From assembly GCA_003427395.1 (NCBI GenBank), contig BFEA01000009.1, positions 4,649,712 through 4,705,661 on the forward strand: a DNA stretch of 55,950 nucleotides, written 5' to 3'. The notes beneath the pieces are model-generated. The model saw nothing but the letters and a program-made list of their open reading frames with translations. It was not told the origin of the DNA and did no database searches. The stretch comes from Chara braunii. Taxonomy: Eukaryota; Streptophyta; Charophyceae; Charales; Characeae. Position numbers and translations under genes: made by a program. Every line of letters begins with the position of its first letter. The stretch's first letter is position 1. This document shows positions 1 through 11,011 of this stretch, piece by piece.

Positions 1-686
1 ATGGCATCACCGTAAACTCATAGTGGCCGAAGCGCGATCGGAACGCTGTCTTCGGCTGGTCCGCTGCAGCGACGCGGATCTGATGGTAACCGCTATGAAG
101 ATCAATCTTCATAAAGAAGCAGTTGCCCCCCTAGGCGGTCGAACAGCACGTCGGAACGAGGCATGGGGTAGCAGTTCTTAACCGTGTAGCGGTTGAGGCC
201 GCGATAGTCGATGCAGAGACGGAGAGTTCCATCCGCTTTGCGAGCAAAGCGAACGGGTGCACCCCACGGAGAGTTGCTGGGTTTAATGAAACCCAGTCTC
301 AGGAGCTCCTCAAGCTGACACTTGAGTTCGGTGGCCTCGGGGATCGAGAGTCTGCAGGGTGCCTGGTGGTGAACACGATAGTCAGGCACAAGCTGGATGG
401 AGTGCTTCACATCGCCCATGAGTGAGATGCCGGCGTACGAGAACGACGATGGGAAAACGTCGTGGTACTCTCGAATGAGGTCACGAATTGCGGGCTCCAG
501 GTCAGTCGTATAGCGTCCGAGTTCCTCAGTGTCAGCTGCAGCGCGCAACGGCGGGGTGGACTCGACGGGCGGCGGAGGGAGGGAAGTAGAGATGGGAGCC
601 ATGGAGATAGGAGGATCTGGCTCCAGAGAGATGAGCTTGGCATCGGGACAGGGTGGATCATAGTGCAAGACATCCGTAACGTTCAC
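1..686 (-). pseudogene. Ty3/gypsy reverse transcriptase, N-terminal half (element A)
   Basis: Encodes the fingers and start of the palm of a gypsy RT. Visible in order are a linker with [20 protein letters not shown], then [20 protein letters not shown] and [13 protein letters not shown]. In a second frame nearer the window edge come [14 protein letters not shown] and [14 protein letters not shown]. The first catalytic Asp is in [11 protein letters not shown]; the YxDD box lies off the window. A frameshift near 110-125 splits the domain. The preceding linker is proline rich. The family converts element RNA to cDNA inside virus-like particles. Confidence 0.9.
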
Positions 687-710
687 CGTAAAGAAGGTGA
701 CATCGTCCTG

Positions 711-1238
711 TCAGATGATGTGAGCGAACTGCCGAGGCGATGTGACGGCGATAGTAGGAGATCGTGTGGGCACAAAAGGCTCCGGGGGAGGAGGGTCGGG
801 GCGTGGTGTTGTGGTGGTACCTATGAAAGGTACGCGATACGTCTGTCCACACTTCGTTTTGAGAACGAGAGTGTTGGTCGCCCAATCGACCTCGGTGCTG
901 CGGAACCGACGACACCACGGAGTGTCGAGAATGAAATCATACCCCGTCTCCATCACATCGAAATGCGCAGAGGAGCGGTGGCGACGAGACACCGGGGGAC
1001 GATCAGTCGACTCGAGAGTGAGGAAGAAAGAGAAGTCGGTGACCGTCTGATCGAAAAAGCGTTGGGTCTTGTCATCCCCTAGGGTGACGAAGATGGGAGT
1101 CGGAGACCCTGTCGTGGGTAAGCGGGCTTCTTTCACCACACGTGGATGAATGAAGTCGACCTGAGAACCGGAATCCCACAGAGCTGAGTACACCCTCGTG
1201 GAGGTCCCCAGGCGTAAGGAATGATAGGGAGGGTGCAA
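711..1238 (-). pseudogene. Retropepsin-like protease of element A
   Basis: Aspartic protease that would cleave the gag-pol polyprotein. The active-site segment ALWDSGSQVDFIHPRVV has the D-S-G triad, and DFILDTPWCRRF matches the distal retropepsin strand, with D where this family usually has G. The ORF leads toward the RT domain but lies in a different frame from the knuckle upstream. Assigned from motifs and position between knuckle and RT; the local reading frame is otherwise intact. Confidence 0.8.
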
Positions 1239-1502
1239 TCAGGGTTGGCGAGGATGGTGGGAAGGCGATGCAGCGCAGCGACATGGAGGGTGAGTCGCTC
1301 CTGACAAGCCTGGAGTATGCTCAAGTCCAGAAGAGAGGACACAACGTCCTCGCGAGTCGCAAGCTGCTCACTTAAACGGGTTGCGCAAATGGCTCGATGC
1401 GTCGGTAGTCGTGGAGGGGTAGGAGGGGAGACTATGGTGTGCGGAGGCGCAAACGGTACTGCGATAGAGGGCTGAGTACACTCTATCGGGTCCTGCGATA
1501 CC

Positions 1503-1934
1503 TCAGCTCAAGTAGCGAGAGGTGCGAACCGCGACGGAGATGTCAGGAAGCCAACTACTGAGGAGGGCGCAGGTGTACACTGCACCGTGGCCGCAGGGAT
1601 GCAAGGCCCCGGGAGGGGATTGAGCATGACACTGGCAGGAAAGGTCAGCGTAGTGGCGGTCGAGGACGACGGTGAAAGGGCACCGCGAGGAGGTATGACC
1701 GTCCTGGCGGCAGCGCAAACACCCACGCCGACCAAAAATGGCCGCACGGTCCTCAGCGGAAAGGACACCACGAGGAGGGACAAAGCCCTGAGGGAGGTCC
1801 TGCTGATGGACCTCAGGGGGCGACGTGCCAGCGTGACCAGAGCGGCTGCGTGCTCGGGAGAGGGTGGAGAGGGCGAGTTGTAGGCACTCAACCATAGGGA
1901 GAGTAGAGTCCTCCAGGTGGTAGTGGACGGCCAT
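1503..1934 (-). pseudogene. Gag CCHC zinc-knuckle region (element A)
   Basis: The C-terminal nucleic-acid-binding part of gag. GCLRCRQDGHTSSRCPF fits CX2CX4HX4C. It is preceded by APE-like spacer text ending in AEDRAAIFGRRG, typical of gypsy gag before the knuckle. It is in a different frame from the gag core (1996-3222), so at least one indel separates them. After the knuckle the frame runs on without recognisable domains to 1503. Confidence 0.75.
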
Positions 1935-1995
1935 GCAGAGGTCGAGGTCGTCGCTATGGTCACCCTCAGGCGACAGCGGGGCAACAACGTCATGC

Positions 1996-3600
1996 TCACC
2001 ATACTCGAGAGCGCTGAAGTGGCGCGAGAAGTGGCGGCCCTGTTGCGCGGAACGGCGGGGGCGACCGTGGAAAGGGGAACGGCGCTGGGAAGTGTTGTAA
2101 GAGGAGGAGGGGGGTAGCCAATACGCTGAGGCTGGGAGGAAGCGGGGTGAAGACGGCCCGCATCCGCTGATGGGTCCTGGCGGCCTCGTAAGCCTGCGGG
2201 GCTAATGTGAACTCGTACCGCCATAACTCGAAGCGGTACTCAAGGGGAAGGTTGGTCAAGAAACGGCCGATGAGGGCAGCCTCGGGGAGGAACGCCACAT
2301 CACAAATGAGGCGGGCGTCCTGAAAGACCTGAATGTGGCGGTCCAGGCCGACAGCGCCACCGGAGTCGGACCAGCGTGTGCTGACGACACGCTCGAAGGC
2401 GTCAGTGACGTCATGTCGGGCTCCGAAGCGATCCTCGAGGAACGCCTGAAAATCCATGAAGGTCGGGGTCCGACCCTCACGAAGGGAGTGCGCGTAGAAG
2501 TCCTCGGCGTCGAAAGGACCGCCACGCAGGCGCGTGGAGAGGTGAGTCACCCACGTGTCGGGTGGGGCGCTCGTGCGCTGGAGCGTGCGGGTGGCAGACT
2601 GCAGCCACCGAGACACCGATATCCCTGTACCGTCATACAAGGCAACGTTCGTCAAGCGCACGAGTGGCGCGCCACCGTTTTGCCGGGAAGGGGATCGAGG
2701 AGCAGAGGCCTGTGCTACGCCTGAGTAAGTTGGCGCAGGTCCTGGAGAAAGAGGCGCAACTGACTGTACGCCCAGGCCGCATGAGGGAGCGGCGGGGGCA
2801 ACAGCAGCAGGCTGCGAGGGAGTTGCGATAGAAGAGGTCGCAGCAACCGAGGGAATAGGAAGAAGGTAGGATGGGGTTGGACACGGTGCAGGGCGAGGGA
2901 AGCGAGCCTGCACGGAAGGAAAAGTAGAGGAAGAAGGGGGTGTGCCCGAAGGCGCGGCCACCTGTGAGGGCAGGGGTGGCTGAAGGCGTAAGAGGACGAG
3001 GTCAACCCCGATCTGGGCAAGGTCGTCCTCAACACGACGGACATAGATCGAACGAGGAGTAGTAGGAGGAGTGGGGGAAGTAGACGCACAAGCGGCTCGA
3101 GGCATCCCATAGGGGGGGGAGCCAGATGGTGCGGCGGTCGTGCAAGGGGAGGGAGAAGCGGGGCACCCGGAAAAGCTGAGACCACAGCAATGGGTTGTGG
3201 TCCCGTGGCCGTAGTGATCCAAATCTGGGCGGGTGCGCCCGTAGAGTGAGGGAGGGCCTGGCCCATGGCGGCCGTCGGGCTAGGAGCATGGACGGTCTTC
3301 AGGATGGCCAGATCGGGGGCGGCAGAGGAGGAAGCTCCGTCGTGGCCACCATGTCGGAGGACAGGGGACTCGGACTGGGAGCCAAGGGAAGAGAGAGAGT
3401 GGGGAGAGGAAGGACGGCCAGCGTCTTGGAGTTGGGGCTGCTGGCCCTGGTCCGCCAGCAAGGGTATGGAGCCCGGTGCCGAGATCGTCGCCGCGTCCGC
3501 GGCTTGTGACACGCCGTCGGCCATGGGGAGGTGACGGGTCGGACTGCAAGGGGCCAAAGGAAGTCTGCGTGAGCGAAGGGCGTAGGGGGGGGTCCACGGT
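1996..3600 (-). pseudogene. Gag capsid region (element A)
   Basis: Structural protein of the virus-like particle. The capsid-like part at about 2150-2640 contains VALYDGTGISVSRWL, FMDFQAFLEDRFG and FLTNLPLEYRFELWRYEF, the usual retrotransposon-gag pattern of tryptophan and leucine helices. The N-terminal 1 kb is Pro/Ser rich, and overlapping frames there make the start unclear; candidate starts lie at 3222, 3557 and 3597 in different frames. Ser/Pro-rich style is shared with the gag start of element D at 47290. Broken by indels. Confidence 0.7.
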
Positions 3601-3689
3601 AGAAAGCGACGGGCGGCGCTAGCGAGTCGAGCACGGGCGCCCGCAAAGGGGGAAGGGTGGTTCGGGTCTAGGGTGCCCGAATGGAAATG

Positions 3690-3780
3690 GGGAGTAGGGG
3701 GGGGGTTAGGAAAACCCTAAACCCTAGAAAAAACCTAAGAAAACCCTAATCGGGGTTTGTGGTTAGGGTAGGGTACATGT
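3690..3780 (-). repeat. Telomere-like CCCTAA tract in the element A leader
   Basis: On plus the stretch reads AAAACCCTAAACCCTAGAAA followed by further degenerate CCCTAA units. The matching position in element D (47025-47075) carries GGTTAGGGTTTTCTTAGGGT on the opposite strand. It resembles plant TTTAGGG telomere repeat but is interstitial, just upstream of gag, and adjoins a run of C (G on plus). Being in both copies, it belongs to the element and not to a chromosome end. Confidence 0.8.
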
Positions 3781-3994
3781 GACCTAATCAAGAAAATAAA
3801 ATAGCACGCATGGGGGGGAGGCGGGAGGAAAAATAAATAAACAGTAAGATTTCAAGAGAAATATAAAAATAAATAAATAATTAAATAAATAATAAAAATA
3901 ATTAGAAAAACAAGTAAACAAAATGTGAGAAGAAAAATAATATTTATTTTTTTGGAATTTTCGACAACATTTCCCTACCCCCCATGGGGGCAAA

Positions 3995-5265
3995 AGCACA
4001 GTGCACACCACATATCAGCGCATGTACACAAACTCTCAAGAGAGTAAACAGAAGACCCGCGTCGCGGGATGTCAATTTGGAAATAGTAACATCATAGACG
4101 TCGCATCCCACCGCCCCACCTTCGTACCGACAACCCCGAGAACCACCAAACATGCCGACAGACAAAAAGCGGTTGTTGTCAACAGCGGACCGAGGTCAGC
4201 TGCAAACAACTTCCTGAAGGTCTGCTATAAGAGAGGATGAGGGAATAGAAGCCGAATACTATATACTACCTACGAAAAAAAACACCCAGTCAATCACTGA
4301 TACTACAGCCTAACCATTCACGAGGCAGAAATGTCGTACGAGGCTGGAGGTCAGCTTCCAGACCCGGTCCTTTCTGGCCGCAAAATTCTCAAGAACCTTC
4401 AAGAAGAGATCCACCGGGTACCCTTTCTTGCGATAATACATTTTTAGGAAAATCACCTGTCCCGGTATCTTGTCGCGTCGAGAAGAGTTCCTGTCTATTC
4501 TATGTAGCCAGCCAGCAATAGCTGCGGCTTTTTGACTGCGACTAGACCATGATTCGAAATCCTGACCTGCTCGGATACTCAGTTCTCTGCCCAATTTAAG
4601 GTCATCCTCGTTACGAATCCTCTGGAACGAACCGACGAAGAGCTACCTATCACGAATTTCCAAAGCGCAACCCAAAAACTCCCAACCCCCGGACCCATCG
4701 TCCGTCCGCTTCAAGGACAAGGTCCGGGGGTAACATGTTTCGAATTTCCTTCGGATCTTCGTAGCTGTCCTGTAAGAAGCCCCATTCTTGTGTTTACACA
4801 GCACGAAAAGAGAGACGTCATCCATAAGTCGTATCCCATACACAAGCCTACGCTGACTCCCCAGAGACTGCAGGAAGCGAAACTCAGCATGTGCGCACAT
4901 TATACAGGCCAGAGGAGGGCTCATACTGCTTCCCATCGGAATCCCCAGTGTCTGTTTCAACAGGATACCGGAAGCTTCCGTGTACGTGTGCGACAAGTTA
5001 AATTCCACAAAGCTGCGTATATCATCGAAAGAAATTAATGTTCATCCCAACTCTGCAGATCCTTTGTTAACAGATGCTCCGTGTCCCCTAGGATTTACCC
5101 AAACTTCTCTCCTACCATGTTGCTCGTGCCAGTCAAGCACCCAATGCAGTGCGATCAGGATAGCGCTGTGGGGGAGACGTGAGAACATGTCTTTAATATC
5201 ATATGAGACGCCCACAACTTTCTCCATCCTTCCTCGTTCAGCGGCTTTATTAATCCTACTGGGGG
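3995..5265 (-). mobile_element. Penelope-like or related retroelement fragment inserted in the leader
   Basis: The leader of element D continues smoothly across this place, whereas here about 1.27 kb is inserted. Leader sequence GGGGGCAAAAG occurs before it and GGGGGTCAAGAATGTG after it, which looks like an 11-16 bp target duplication. The insert carries a degraded reverse transcriptase on the minus strand (next entry). I see no endonuclease domain. Exact ends are approximate. Confidence 0.6.
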
Positions 5266-5308
5266 TCAAGAATGTGCCAAGAGAAAGGAGAGACCAAGAT
5301 AAGCACAC
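4310..5308 (-). pseudogene. Reverse transcriptase of Penelope-like type, decayed
   Basis: Three consecutive minus-strand ORFs make one RT. VVGVSYDIKDMFSRLPHSAI carries the first catalytic Asp region, LGIPMGSSMSPPLACIMCAH is the template-grip motif, IRLMDDVSLFVL is the x-DD box, and WEFLGCALEI follows it. Downstream AIAGWLHRIDRN and YYRKKGYPVDLFLKVLENFA resemble the region after the thumb. A single TGA at about 5040 lies between the first two parts and a further break lies near 4600. The DIKDMF and GIPMGS combination is closer to Penelope-like RTs than to L1 or gypsy, but I cannot exclude another non-LTR class. Confidence 0.6.
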
Positions 5309-6904
5309 TAGGTTTCAAAATGCCACAAATTAAAAATTTCAAAAAATAAATAAAGAAGTAATAAATAAATAAATAAACAAGGAGGTGAAGAGAAATTAAG
5401 TGCTGGATTTTTCAAAAATTTTGGAAGCATTTCGTTACCCCCATGGGGTTGCCGTCAAGTAGAAAGGCTAAGTAAAATGAGAAGATTTTGCCAGCACTTA
5501 GATACCCCCAAGGGGTCAAAATTTGTTGAAGAAGACTACGTGAAAGAAAAACAGAAAATTTCGGCAACACTTCGTTAGCCCCATGGGGTCGGGATGTGTG
5601 CCGAAAGCAAGAAAGACTAACTCCTAATCAGATTTAAGGGTCCGCAAAGAAATACGGATTTTCAAAATAAAATAAAAATAAAATGAAGGAAATCAGAAAA
5701 TGAGAAAAGAGGGTGGGGAATAAAATAATTCGAATTTATGAAACAAAGGAGGAAATACAAATCAAAAGAGAGATAAAAGGGACAAAAAAACAGAAAATTT
5801 CGAAGTTCGGGGGAAGGGGAATGAAAAAGTGAAGGAGAAAGGGGACAGATAGGTGAGAGAGAGAAAAAGAGTGAAGGGGGAGATGGGGGAAGTGATGGGG
5901 TTGTAGTTGGGGGAGAGGAGGGTGAGAGAATGGGAGAGAGAGGGATGGGAAAGGTGGGGAGGGATCAAGAAGCAAAGAGAAAAGAGAAGAAAGAAAAGAA
6001 AATAAATGAATAAAGTAAGAGTAAAATAGTGGGTGATGGGAGAAAAGGTGGGGTCGGGGGAGGGGTGTGAGTGGTGGGAGTAATTAGAAGGAAGTGAGTG
6101 AGGCAGAAGAGGAAGTAGAGGGGGTGAGTAAGAGGAGAGAGAAAAGGTAGAGAAAGTGGGTTAGTAGGGAGAGGGAAGAGAGAGGGATGATACCTAGCCC
6201 TTTGTGTCTCCAAGGGCACAAGGTATACCAAGACCACGAGGGTCTTGGCCTTCACTGCAGCAAGCCAACTGGAGGAGAGAGGGGGTTGAGATCTTGATCA
6301 GCTCCTAGCAGCAGCACGACAGATCCAGGGTGTGCTGTGTGCGCAGACCCTCACCCCTGTAGATCAACCCCTGATCAGGGGGTCTTCATGGTCCATAGCA
6401 GCTTGGCACGTGGCACTGCAGATGCCCACGGCCACAGGAAGCAGCAACCACGGTGTCTCCCCGCCGCCGGGGGGGGGGGGTGGGGTGTGTAAATAGCTGG
6501 CACGGCACGTCTTCAACACTAGTGTGCGCCCTTACCAAACCATATGTACACTGTGGCCGGTGTGTTATGGAGATGGCTACGCACGTGCATAGCCAGCAGC
6601 TGCCCGCGTTCAAACCCTGGCAACAGCATGCATCTCGGATCTTAATAAATAAATCCGGGAGCAGGGCGGGGCCAGCGTGGGCACGTGGCGCGTGGATGTG
6701 CGGTGGCCTTGGCCTTGGCGCGCGCCGTAACGGCACCTCCTTTTCCGCCACGTGTCACTTCCTCGCCGCTGCACGTTTCGCCACGACTTCGCTGTTTTTT
6801 CCGCTGCAAACGGCCAAAAAAACAGCCGAAAAACCCCCTGTCGGGTCTTGGCTGTTTCCCCTGATGTGCAGTGTGGTGGCTGGGAGCGGGGAAGACCCAC
6901 AGGT

Positions 6905-7172
6905 GTGGTGCTCCGCCTGGGATAGAGATGGAGATGGAGGATGAAGGGGGAGCGAGATGGCACAGCCCACCTCCCACGCTAGACTCCAACGCACGTACTC
7001 CAAAATGTGCGAATGTAGAATGATCTCAAAAACAGACGACAGCTGGGGTATACCCCAGCGGACTGACTGGACTGGACTGGGGTGGCTGGTACCGACAGAG
7101 GTACCGGCCTGGACTGCACTACCCCGAATACAACACAGGCCTGTGAGAACAGGCCAAGGGGCTGGTCTCACA
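6905..7172 (-). repeat. LTR of element A
   Basis: Matches the LTR of element D at 44959-45223 read in the opposite direction. Shared blocks include CTGTCGGTACCA, CCAGTCCAGTCCAGTCAGTC and TTGGAGTACGTGCG. Starts with TGTGAGACC in sense. After its sense end the primer-binding site is degraded, unlike the perfect one in D. Similarity to D extends a few bases beyond the proposed start (TTGGCC), so the true edge may lie a little further out. Confidence 0.55.
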
Positions 7173-7189
7173 GGCCAACCAGAGGTCCG

Positions 7190-7268
7190 CTACAACATGT
7201 GTATGGGAACGTGTGGATGCCATGTTGGATCTCGTTTCAATCAGGCACATAACAGTTGGTATTGAAGC
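7190..7268 (+). repeat. Remnant LTR end with primer-binding site
   Basis: The sequence CATAACAGTTGGTAT at 7248-7262 is identical to the LTR/primer-site junction of element E at 48979-48993. TGGTATTGAAGC (7257-7268) is a two-mismatch version of the initiator-Met tRNA primer site TGGTATCAGAGC. The preceding 60 bp weakly match the end of the E LTR. The LTR body is missing because element A abuts it. Confidence 0.45.
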
Positions 7269-8516
7269 CACGGTCGCGTGCATCTAATGAACTAATTGGT
7301 TGGCCATCAACTATCTGGCCGGCGGTTGGCCGCTTGGGCCGGTGCCCCATATTCTTCATCGTGCGGCGGCGGTGATAGTTGCTGATTGATTGGTGCGCTT
7401 CGGCAAGAAAGAGAGTTATAAAAAAAAAAAAAAAGGTGGGGCGGTCTCCCGGATTGAGCTGACCCTCGACGGTAATTAATTAGGGCGTTAACCCTAAAGA
7501 GCACCACCGGTTGACCTGAGGGTTTTCCAACCCTCAAGTGGCAGTTGCTGCCTGTTTGGCTGTCCACCGGTTTTGCAGACCCCACTTGGGAAAATATCAA
7601 TTTGCAGAAGACAATTGAGCGGCGAATCACATGCGGGGTTGATTGGAAGTTGCGGCGAAGATTCAGTTTGGGTGCTGACCGACAGTGAGTCAGCCAGGCC
7701 ACCTGTATTTCGGTCAACAGGTTGACCGGTGGTAGTCTCCAATCAATACCTTGATTGAGTGAGTTCGTTCCAACGACCTGTTCCTCTGACGGCAGTCCAT
7801 CAGGCTGTCAGAACTGGTCCGTCAAATCTGCCAGTCCGTAGTCTGCGTAGGGGTCTGTGCAAGTTTGTCAGGCTGGTCGTGGTCAGTAGGCTGTCAATGA
7901 GTTGACTATTCAATTTTTCTGCAGTTGACCGTGGGTCTTGAGCCTGCGGACAGTCTGTGGTTGTGGTCCCTGTTCTGTCAGTCTGTCCTGTCCTGGTCTG
8001 TCGTGTCAGATCTGGTGCCAGTCCAGTTCAGTCCTGTCAGTCCTGTCAGTCCTGAAAGGTCGGTCAGTCGTGTCAGAACGGTCCACGCAGTGACTCTGTG
8101 TCCGCAGTCTAATAAAGCCCTGTCAGTCAAGCTGCTGGTCTACAGCCTGCAAACTGCGGTTTATTTCTTTTCTGCAAATTGAAAGATCATTCTCCTGCAG
8201 ATTTATTTTCTTTTCTGCGAGAACTCGGGTTTCTTTCCATGCTAACTAAAAGCTGGTGTTCTGGGAAGATCCGGAAAGGATTTAATCAAAGATTACTTAG
8301 ATTACTTTATTTTTGATGGGTGTGCAGCGTGCGGAAAAAGGGAATCATTGTTTGATTTTGTTGTTGATCGTTGACTGCAGCCTCCCTGAATGCCAATTGA
8401 CACGAAGCACTAATCTGCCATCTGTCCTGACCTTGCTCTTATACGGAGTAAACAACACACATAAATTCTGAGTAGTTTGTTGTTCTGTGTGTGAATGCTA
8501 ATCCGAATTTCTTTTA
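7269..8516. other. Non-coding spacer, possible decayed element interior
   Basis: No gene seen. Contains an A run at 7421-7434, a segment rich in ACCGGTTGACC and CAGTTG words, and from about 7790 to 8110 a degenerate GTCAGTCCTGTCAG-type repeat. A short ORF at 7925-8182 is made of this repeat and is not credible. It may be the degraded interior of the element whose LTR end lies at 7190-7268. Confidence 0.5.
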
Positions 8517-9012
8517 TGAAACGGTTTTCACCTTTACAGTAGCAGATGCAGGACCCAGGGCTCGATCCCTAGACCTCACCCCAACCCATGTACAGTACCA
8601 GTTCACACGTGTCTGTTTGAACCCGCGACCTGTGTTCTGAAAGTCGTGTGTTTGGCCGTTGTAGATAGTGTGGTCGTCGGGTTTTGCTGTAGGTCTGTCG
8701 TTTAGGAGTCAATAGCAGTGGTCTATACCGTAGCTGTTACAGTGTCGAAGGGTCAAGGTCGTAGCTGCTACAGTACCAGAGGGTCAAGTCTACAGCCTTC
8801 CGGAACTTCTGGAAGTGACCTTTCGTGACTCTTAGAGTCTGTCCGCGTCTGAGTCAGCAGAGGGCAGTCCTAGCACAGTCAGCAAAGGGCAGTCCTAAGT
8901 CCTACCTGTCCTAGTCAGCGGTACCCAGTCCCAGTCGCACTTTGTCAAGTGCGACTGGGACTGTGTGCACCCCGGGCCTGGTGGAGAGGAGCAGATCAGC
9001 GATGATCCAAAG

Positions 9013-9020
9013 TATAAATA
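9013..9020 (+). promoter_or_regulatory. TATA box of the solo LTR
   Basis: TATAAATA followed by AAGAGGCAG; the same TATAAAT-AAGAGGCAG block occurs in the LTRs at 16339-16345 and 39956-39963 in the same relative place, so this is a conserved core promoter. Transcription would start roughly 30 bp downstream, near the ATTC repeats. Confidence 0.75.
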
Positions 9021-9101
9021 AAGAGGCAGTGTTCGGTCATTCATTCATTCTGCCTGCGAGCCGTGCGGAAGCTGCCGGAGCATCTTGTGTATGAGGAAGA
9101 C

Positions 9102-9253
9102 GCGGCCATAGCCGCTTGTGTTAGCGCTAGGAGGTAGATGGCAGCCATAGCTGCCGGTTAGCTTACTTGTGTGAGTGTGTGCGGGACATCCAGGGAGGTC
9201 CAGGGTGTGTGTGCGAACATGTTGCTGGGTGTACAGTGAACGGCCATAGCCGT
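9102..9253 (+). repeat. Three CATA-loop hairpins in the solo LTR
   Basis: Perfect inverted repeats around CATA: GCGGC-CATA-GCCGC (9102-9115), GGCAGC-CATA-GCTGCC (9140-9155) and ACGGC-CATA-GCCGT (9240-9253). The arms differ between copies but stay complementary, while the GC-CATA-GC core is fixed. They lie 90-240 bp downstream of the TATA box, so they would be in the transcript. Confidence 0.85.
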
Positions 9254-9383
9254 ACGAGACAAGTTTGAATCTGAACAGTGTTCTTGGATACGTTATCTCT
9301 TGAGCTTTGTGTGGGCGCAAGTCGCCAGTTTGATCGTCATCTGTTTGAACGCATGCTGAGTGTTGAAATCGAGTCTGATTGCA

Positions 9384-10611
9384 TTTATTTTATTTTCTGT
9401 GAAAAGAAATTTGTGGGTCAAGGTTGGGTCCATATGCGGTTGGGTGTCAGTCACTGTTTTCAGTCCCTGCACCTGCTGAAAACCATCCTCCTCAGGCTCG
9501 GGAATGAGTATTGAACTGACGAGTGGTAATTGACCGAGCAGTCAAGAGTGCCCTTGATGTGCCATCTATTTGGGCAGTCTTGTCGGTCAATGTCATTCCT
9601 ACGACTCGGTCCGAAAACGGTCGGTGTGAGTCCGTTAATCTGTTTGAATCTCAAATCAGTACTCTATTCCATATTGGGAAGGATACTATCTAATCTTTGA
9701 CTTGCCAGAGGAAGGGCCGCGACGCGCCGAAGGGGGAGCGCGCAACGCTGTGCTAACGCACCGCAGCCGAAACGCTTGGGACGGGCGGAACCCGATCGTA
9801 AGCGCCCCCGTCAACGCCATCGCAGGAGAGTATGCTGGGCGACGTCATTACATGCTGATACACCCGCGCCAACGTGGCTGGGCGACGCGAGTGCATGCCG
9901 ATACGCCTGCGCCAACGTGGAGCCCAACGGGCCAAGCCATCTGGGGAGTAGGGGAACAGGAGTTACACCATTGCGGGGGAACTAAAGCCCATCGGAAAGG
10001 AAGAGCAAGACAAGCCATAACCAGAGGAGCAAAGGGAGAAGAGGGGGAAGAAGGGTTGGAAGAAGATTGGAAAGGGGAACGAGGAACGAAAGCAGGATAA
10101 ACCAGAACATGGCAGACGAGACACGAGCTCGGAAATAGCGGCGATGAATAGCGGCGAAGAAAGCAGAAGATCAGGGTGAGGGCACAACGAAGTGGTAGGG
10201 AGGGAAGCAAGACACTACGGGCGTAACAAGACAACAATAAAGGTAACAGGGAGGAATGTAGAGTTAGCGTAATTAAAGTTCAAAGAGGTAGACGAGAGAG
10301 ACTAAATTGCCTCCTCGTTAGGACGCAGCCATACTTTCGGTTTGGTAGGTGACCTAACGCAAGGGGGGAATGAAATCGGGAGCAGGCATCAGAGTCAAAG
10401 TCAAGAAGGGTTTAGCGGAGTGTCGGGAGGGACGGGAAGAAAACGAAGGGAGGAAGTAAAAAACGTAAAACGAAAATATTAAAAATTAACGCAAAACAAG
10501 GGGTAGGGGCGAGTAGGGAAGATAAGAGCGGGGGAGAAAGAAGCAGGTAGCAAGGTGAGGAACAGGTGAGAGGAAGGAGCAAGGGAACCATCCAGAAGGA
10601 GGTAGGCAACC
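9384..10611 (+). other. Probable 5' region of the LINE, with a 43-bp tandem repeat
   Basis: From about 9700 the sequence becomes GC rich (CGCGACGCGCCGAAGGGGG), which could be the LINE 5' end; no sharp boundary is visible. A 43-bp unit starting GCTGGGCGACG is repeated twice at 9834-9919. A purine-rich stretch of GGAAGG/AGGGAG type follows to about 10590. No ORF with codon-like character is seen. Confidence 0.4.
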
Positions 10612-11011
10612 ATGGCCGCGTCATACTCCATGGCCGCACAGAGGGCCATGAGCGAGAAGGAGAAAAACGAATTTAGTCAAGGCCAAGCACGTCATTCTTC
10701 ACAAGATACACCACAAGCAACAGTGCCAGGAGGAGCAGCAACTTTCGAACCATAGGCGTTGGGACAAAGAGCAATGCAATTCCTATTGGAAAAAACGCAG
10801 ATATCAGCACAAATCAAGGTCACAAAGGAAACCATAAAAGGGGAAGTCGGGACAATGGAGGAAGTCGATGTGTGGAAATATCCGGAACAGGACATTCCTT
10901 CCCTCAACGAACTCTACGAAAGGCACACAATCTTATTCAATTTCTCCGGCAAAAATCGGGAGCTCTCACTAAACGAAAAAAGACGTTGGGTGATGGATAG
11001 ACTAAGAATGA

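Larger units (their letters stand above)
3954..5590 (-). repeat. Four copies of a 40-bp leader motif (element A)
   Basis: Copies lie at about 3954-3996, 5412-5452, 5484-5525 and 5554-5590. Sense consensus runs TTGACCCCATGGGGGTAACG followed by AAATGCTGCCGAAATTTT with small changes; the centre CCCCATGGGG is self-complementary. Element D has four copies in the corresponding place (46451-46833). Spacing varies, so it is a reiterated motif and not a simple tandem repeat. Function unknown. Confidence 0.75.
3660..6904 (-). other. Long untranslated leader of element A
   Basis: Lies between the LTR and gag in the sense direction. In order on the minus strand it shows a segment with a CCACGTG core near 6410, a polypyrimidine tract (purines on plus, 5700-6190), A/T-rich stretches with TTTATTTA repeats, four copies of a 40-bp CCCCATGGGG motif, and telomere-like CCCTAAA repeats. 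The same series occurs in the leader of element D (45237-47289), so it is a conserved part of the family. Removing the 1.3-kb insertion at 3995-5265 leaves about 2 kb. No convincing ORF. Confidence 0.7.
1..7172 (-). mobile_element. Ty3/gypsy LTR retrotransposon A, truncated by the window edge
   Basis: Read on the minus strand this has an LTR (7172-6905), a very long leader (6904 to about 3660), gag with a CCHC knuckle, protease and the first half of reverse transcriptase; the rest lies off the left edge. The order PR then RT is consistent with Metaviridae (Ty3/gypsy), though RNase H and integrase are not visible. LTR and leader match element D (44959-47915, opposite strand) over most of their length, including telomere-like repeats just before gag. 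Gag and pol are broken by frameshifts, so the copy is dead. The LTR outer edge is uncertain. Confidence 0.8.
8517..9383 (+). repeat. Solo LTR of gypsy family B
   Basis: Begins TGAAACGGTTTTCACC and ends GAGTCTGATTGCA, the same termini as the LTRs at 15937-16865 and 39488-40482. It has Pol III B-box-like motifs in U3, TATAAATA at 9013, CATTCATTCATTC, then three CATA hairpins. No primer site follows it and no polypurine tract precedes it, so it is a solo LTR. The flanks TTTTA and TTTAT do not form an exact target duplication. Confidence 0.8.

Noticed and set aside
7925-8182. 85-aa plus-strand ORF
   Set aside because: Made of a degenerate GTCAGTCC repeat; no domain and unlikely composition.
8517-9383. 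Target duplication around the solo LTR
   Set aside because: Flanks TTTTA and TTTAT are close but not identical, and both are A/T-rich, so it is not claimed.
9834-9919. CRISPR-like repeat
   Set aside because: Just two adjacent 43-bp copies without spacers, in a eukaryotic context.
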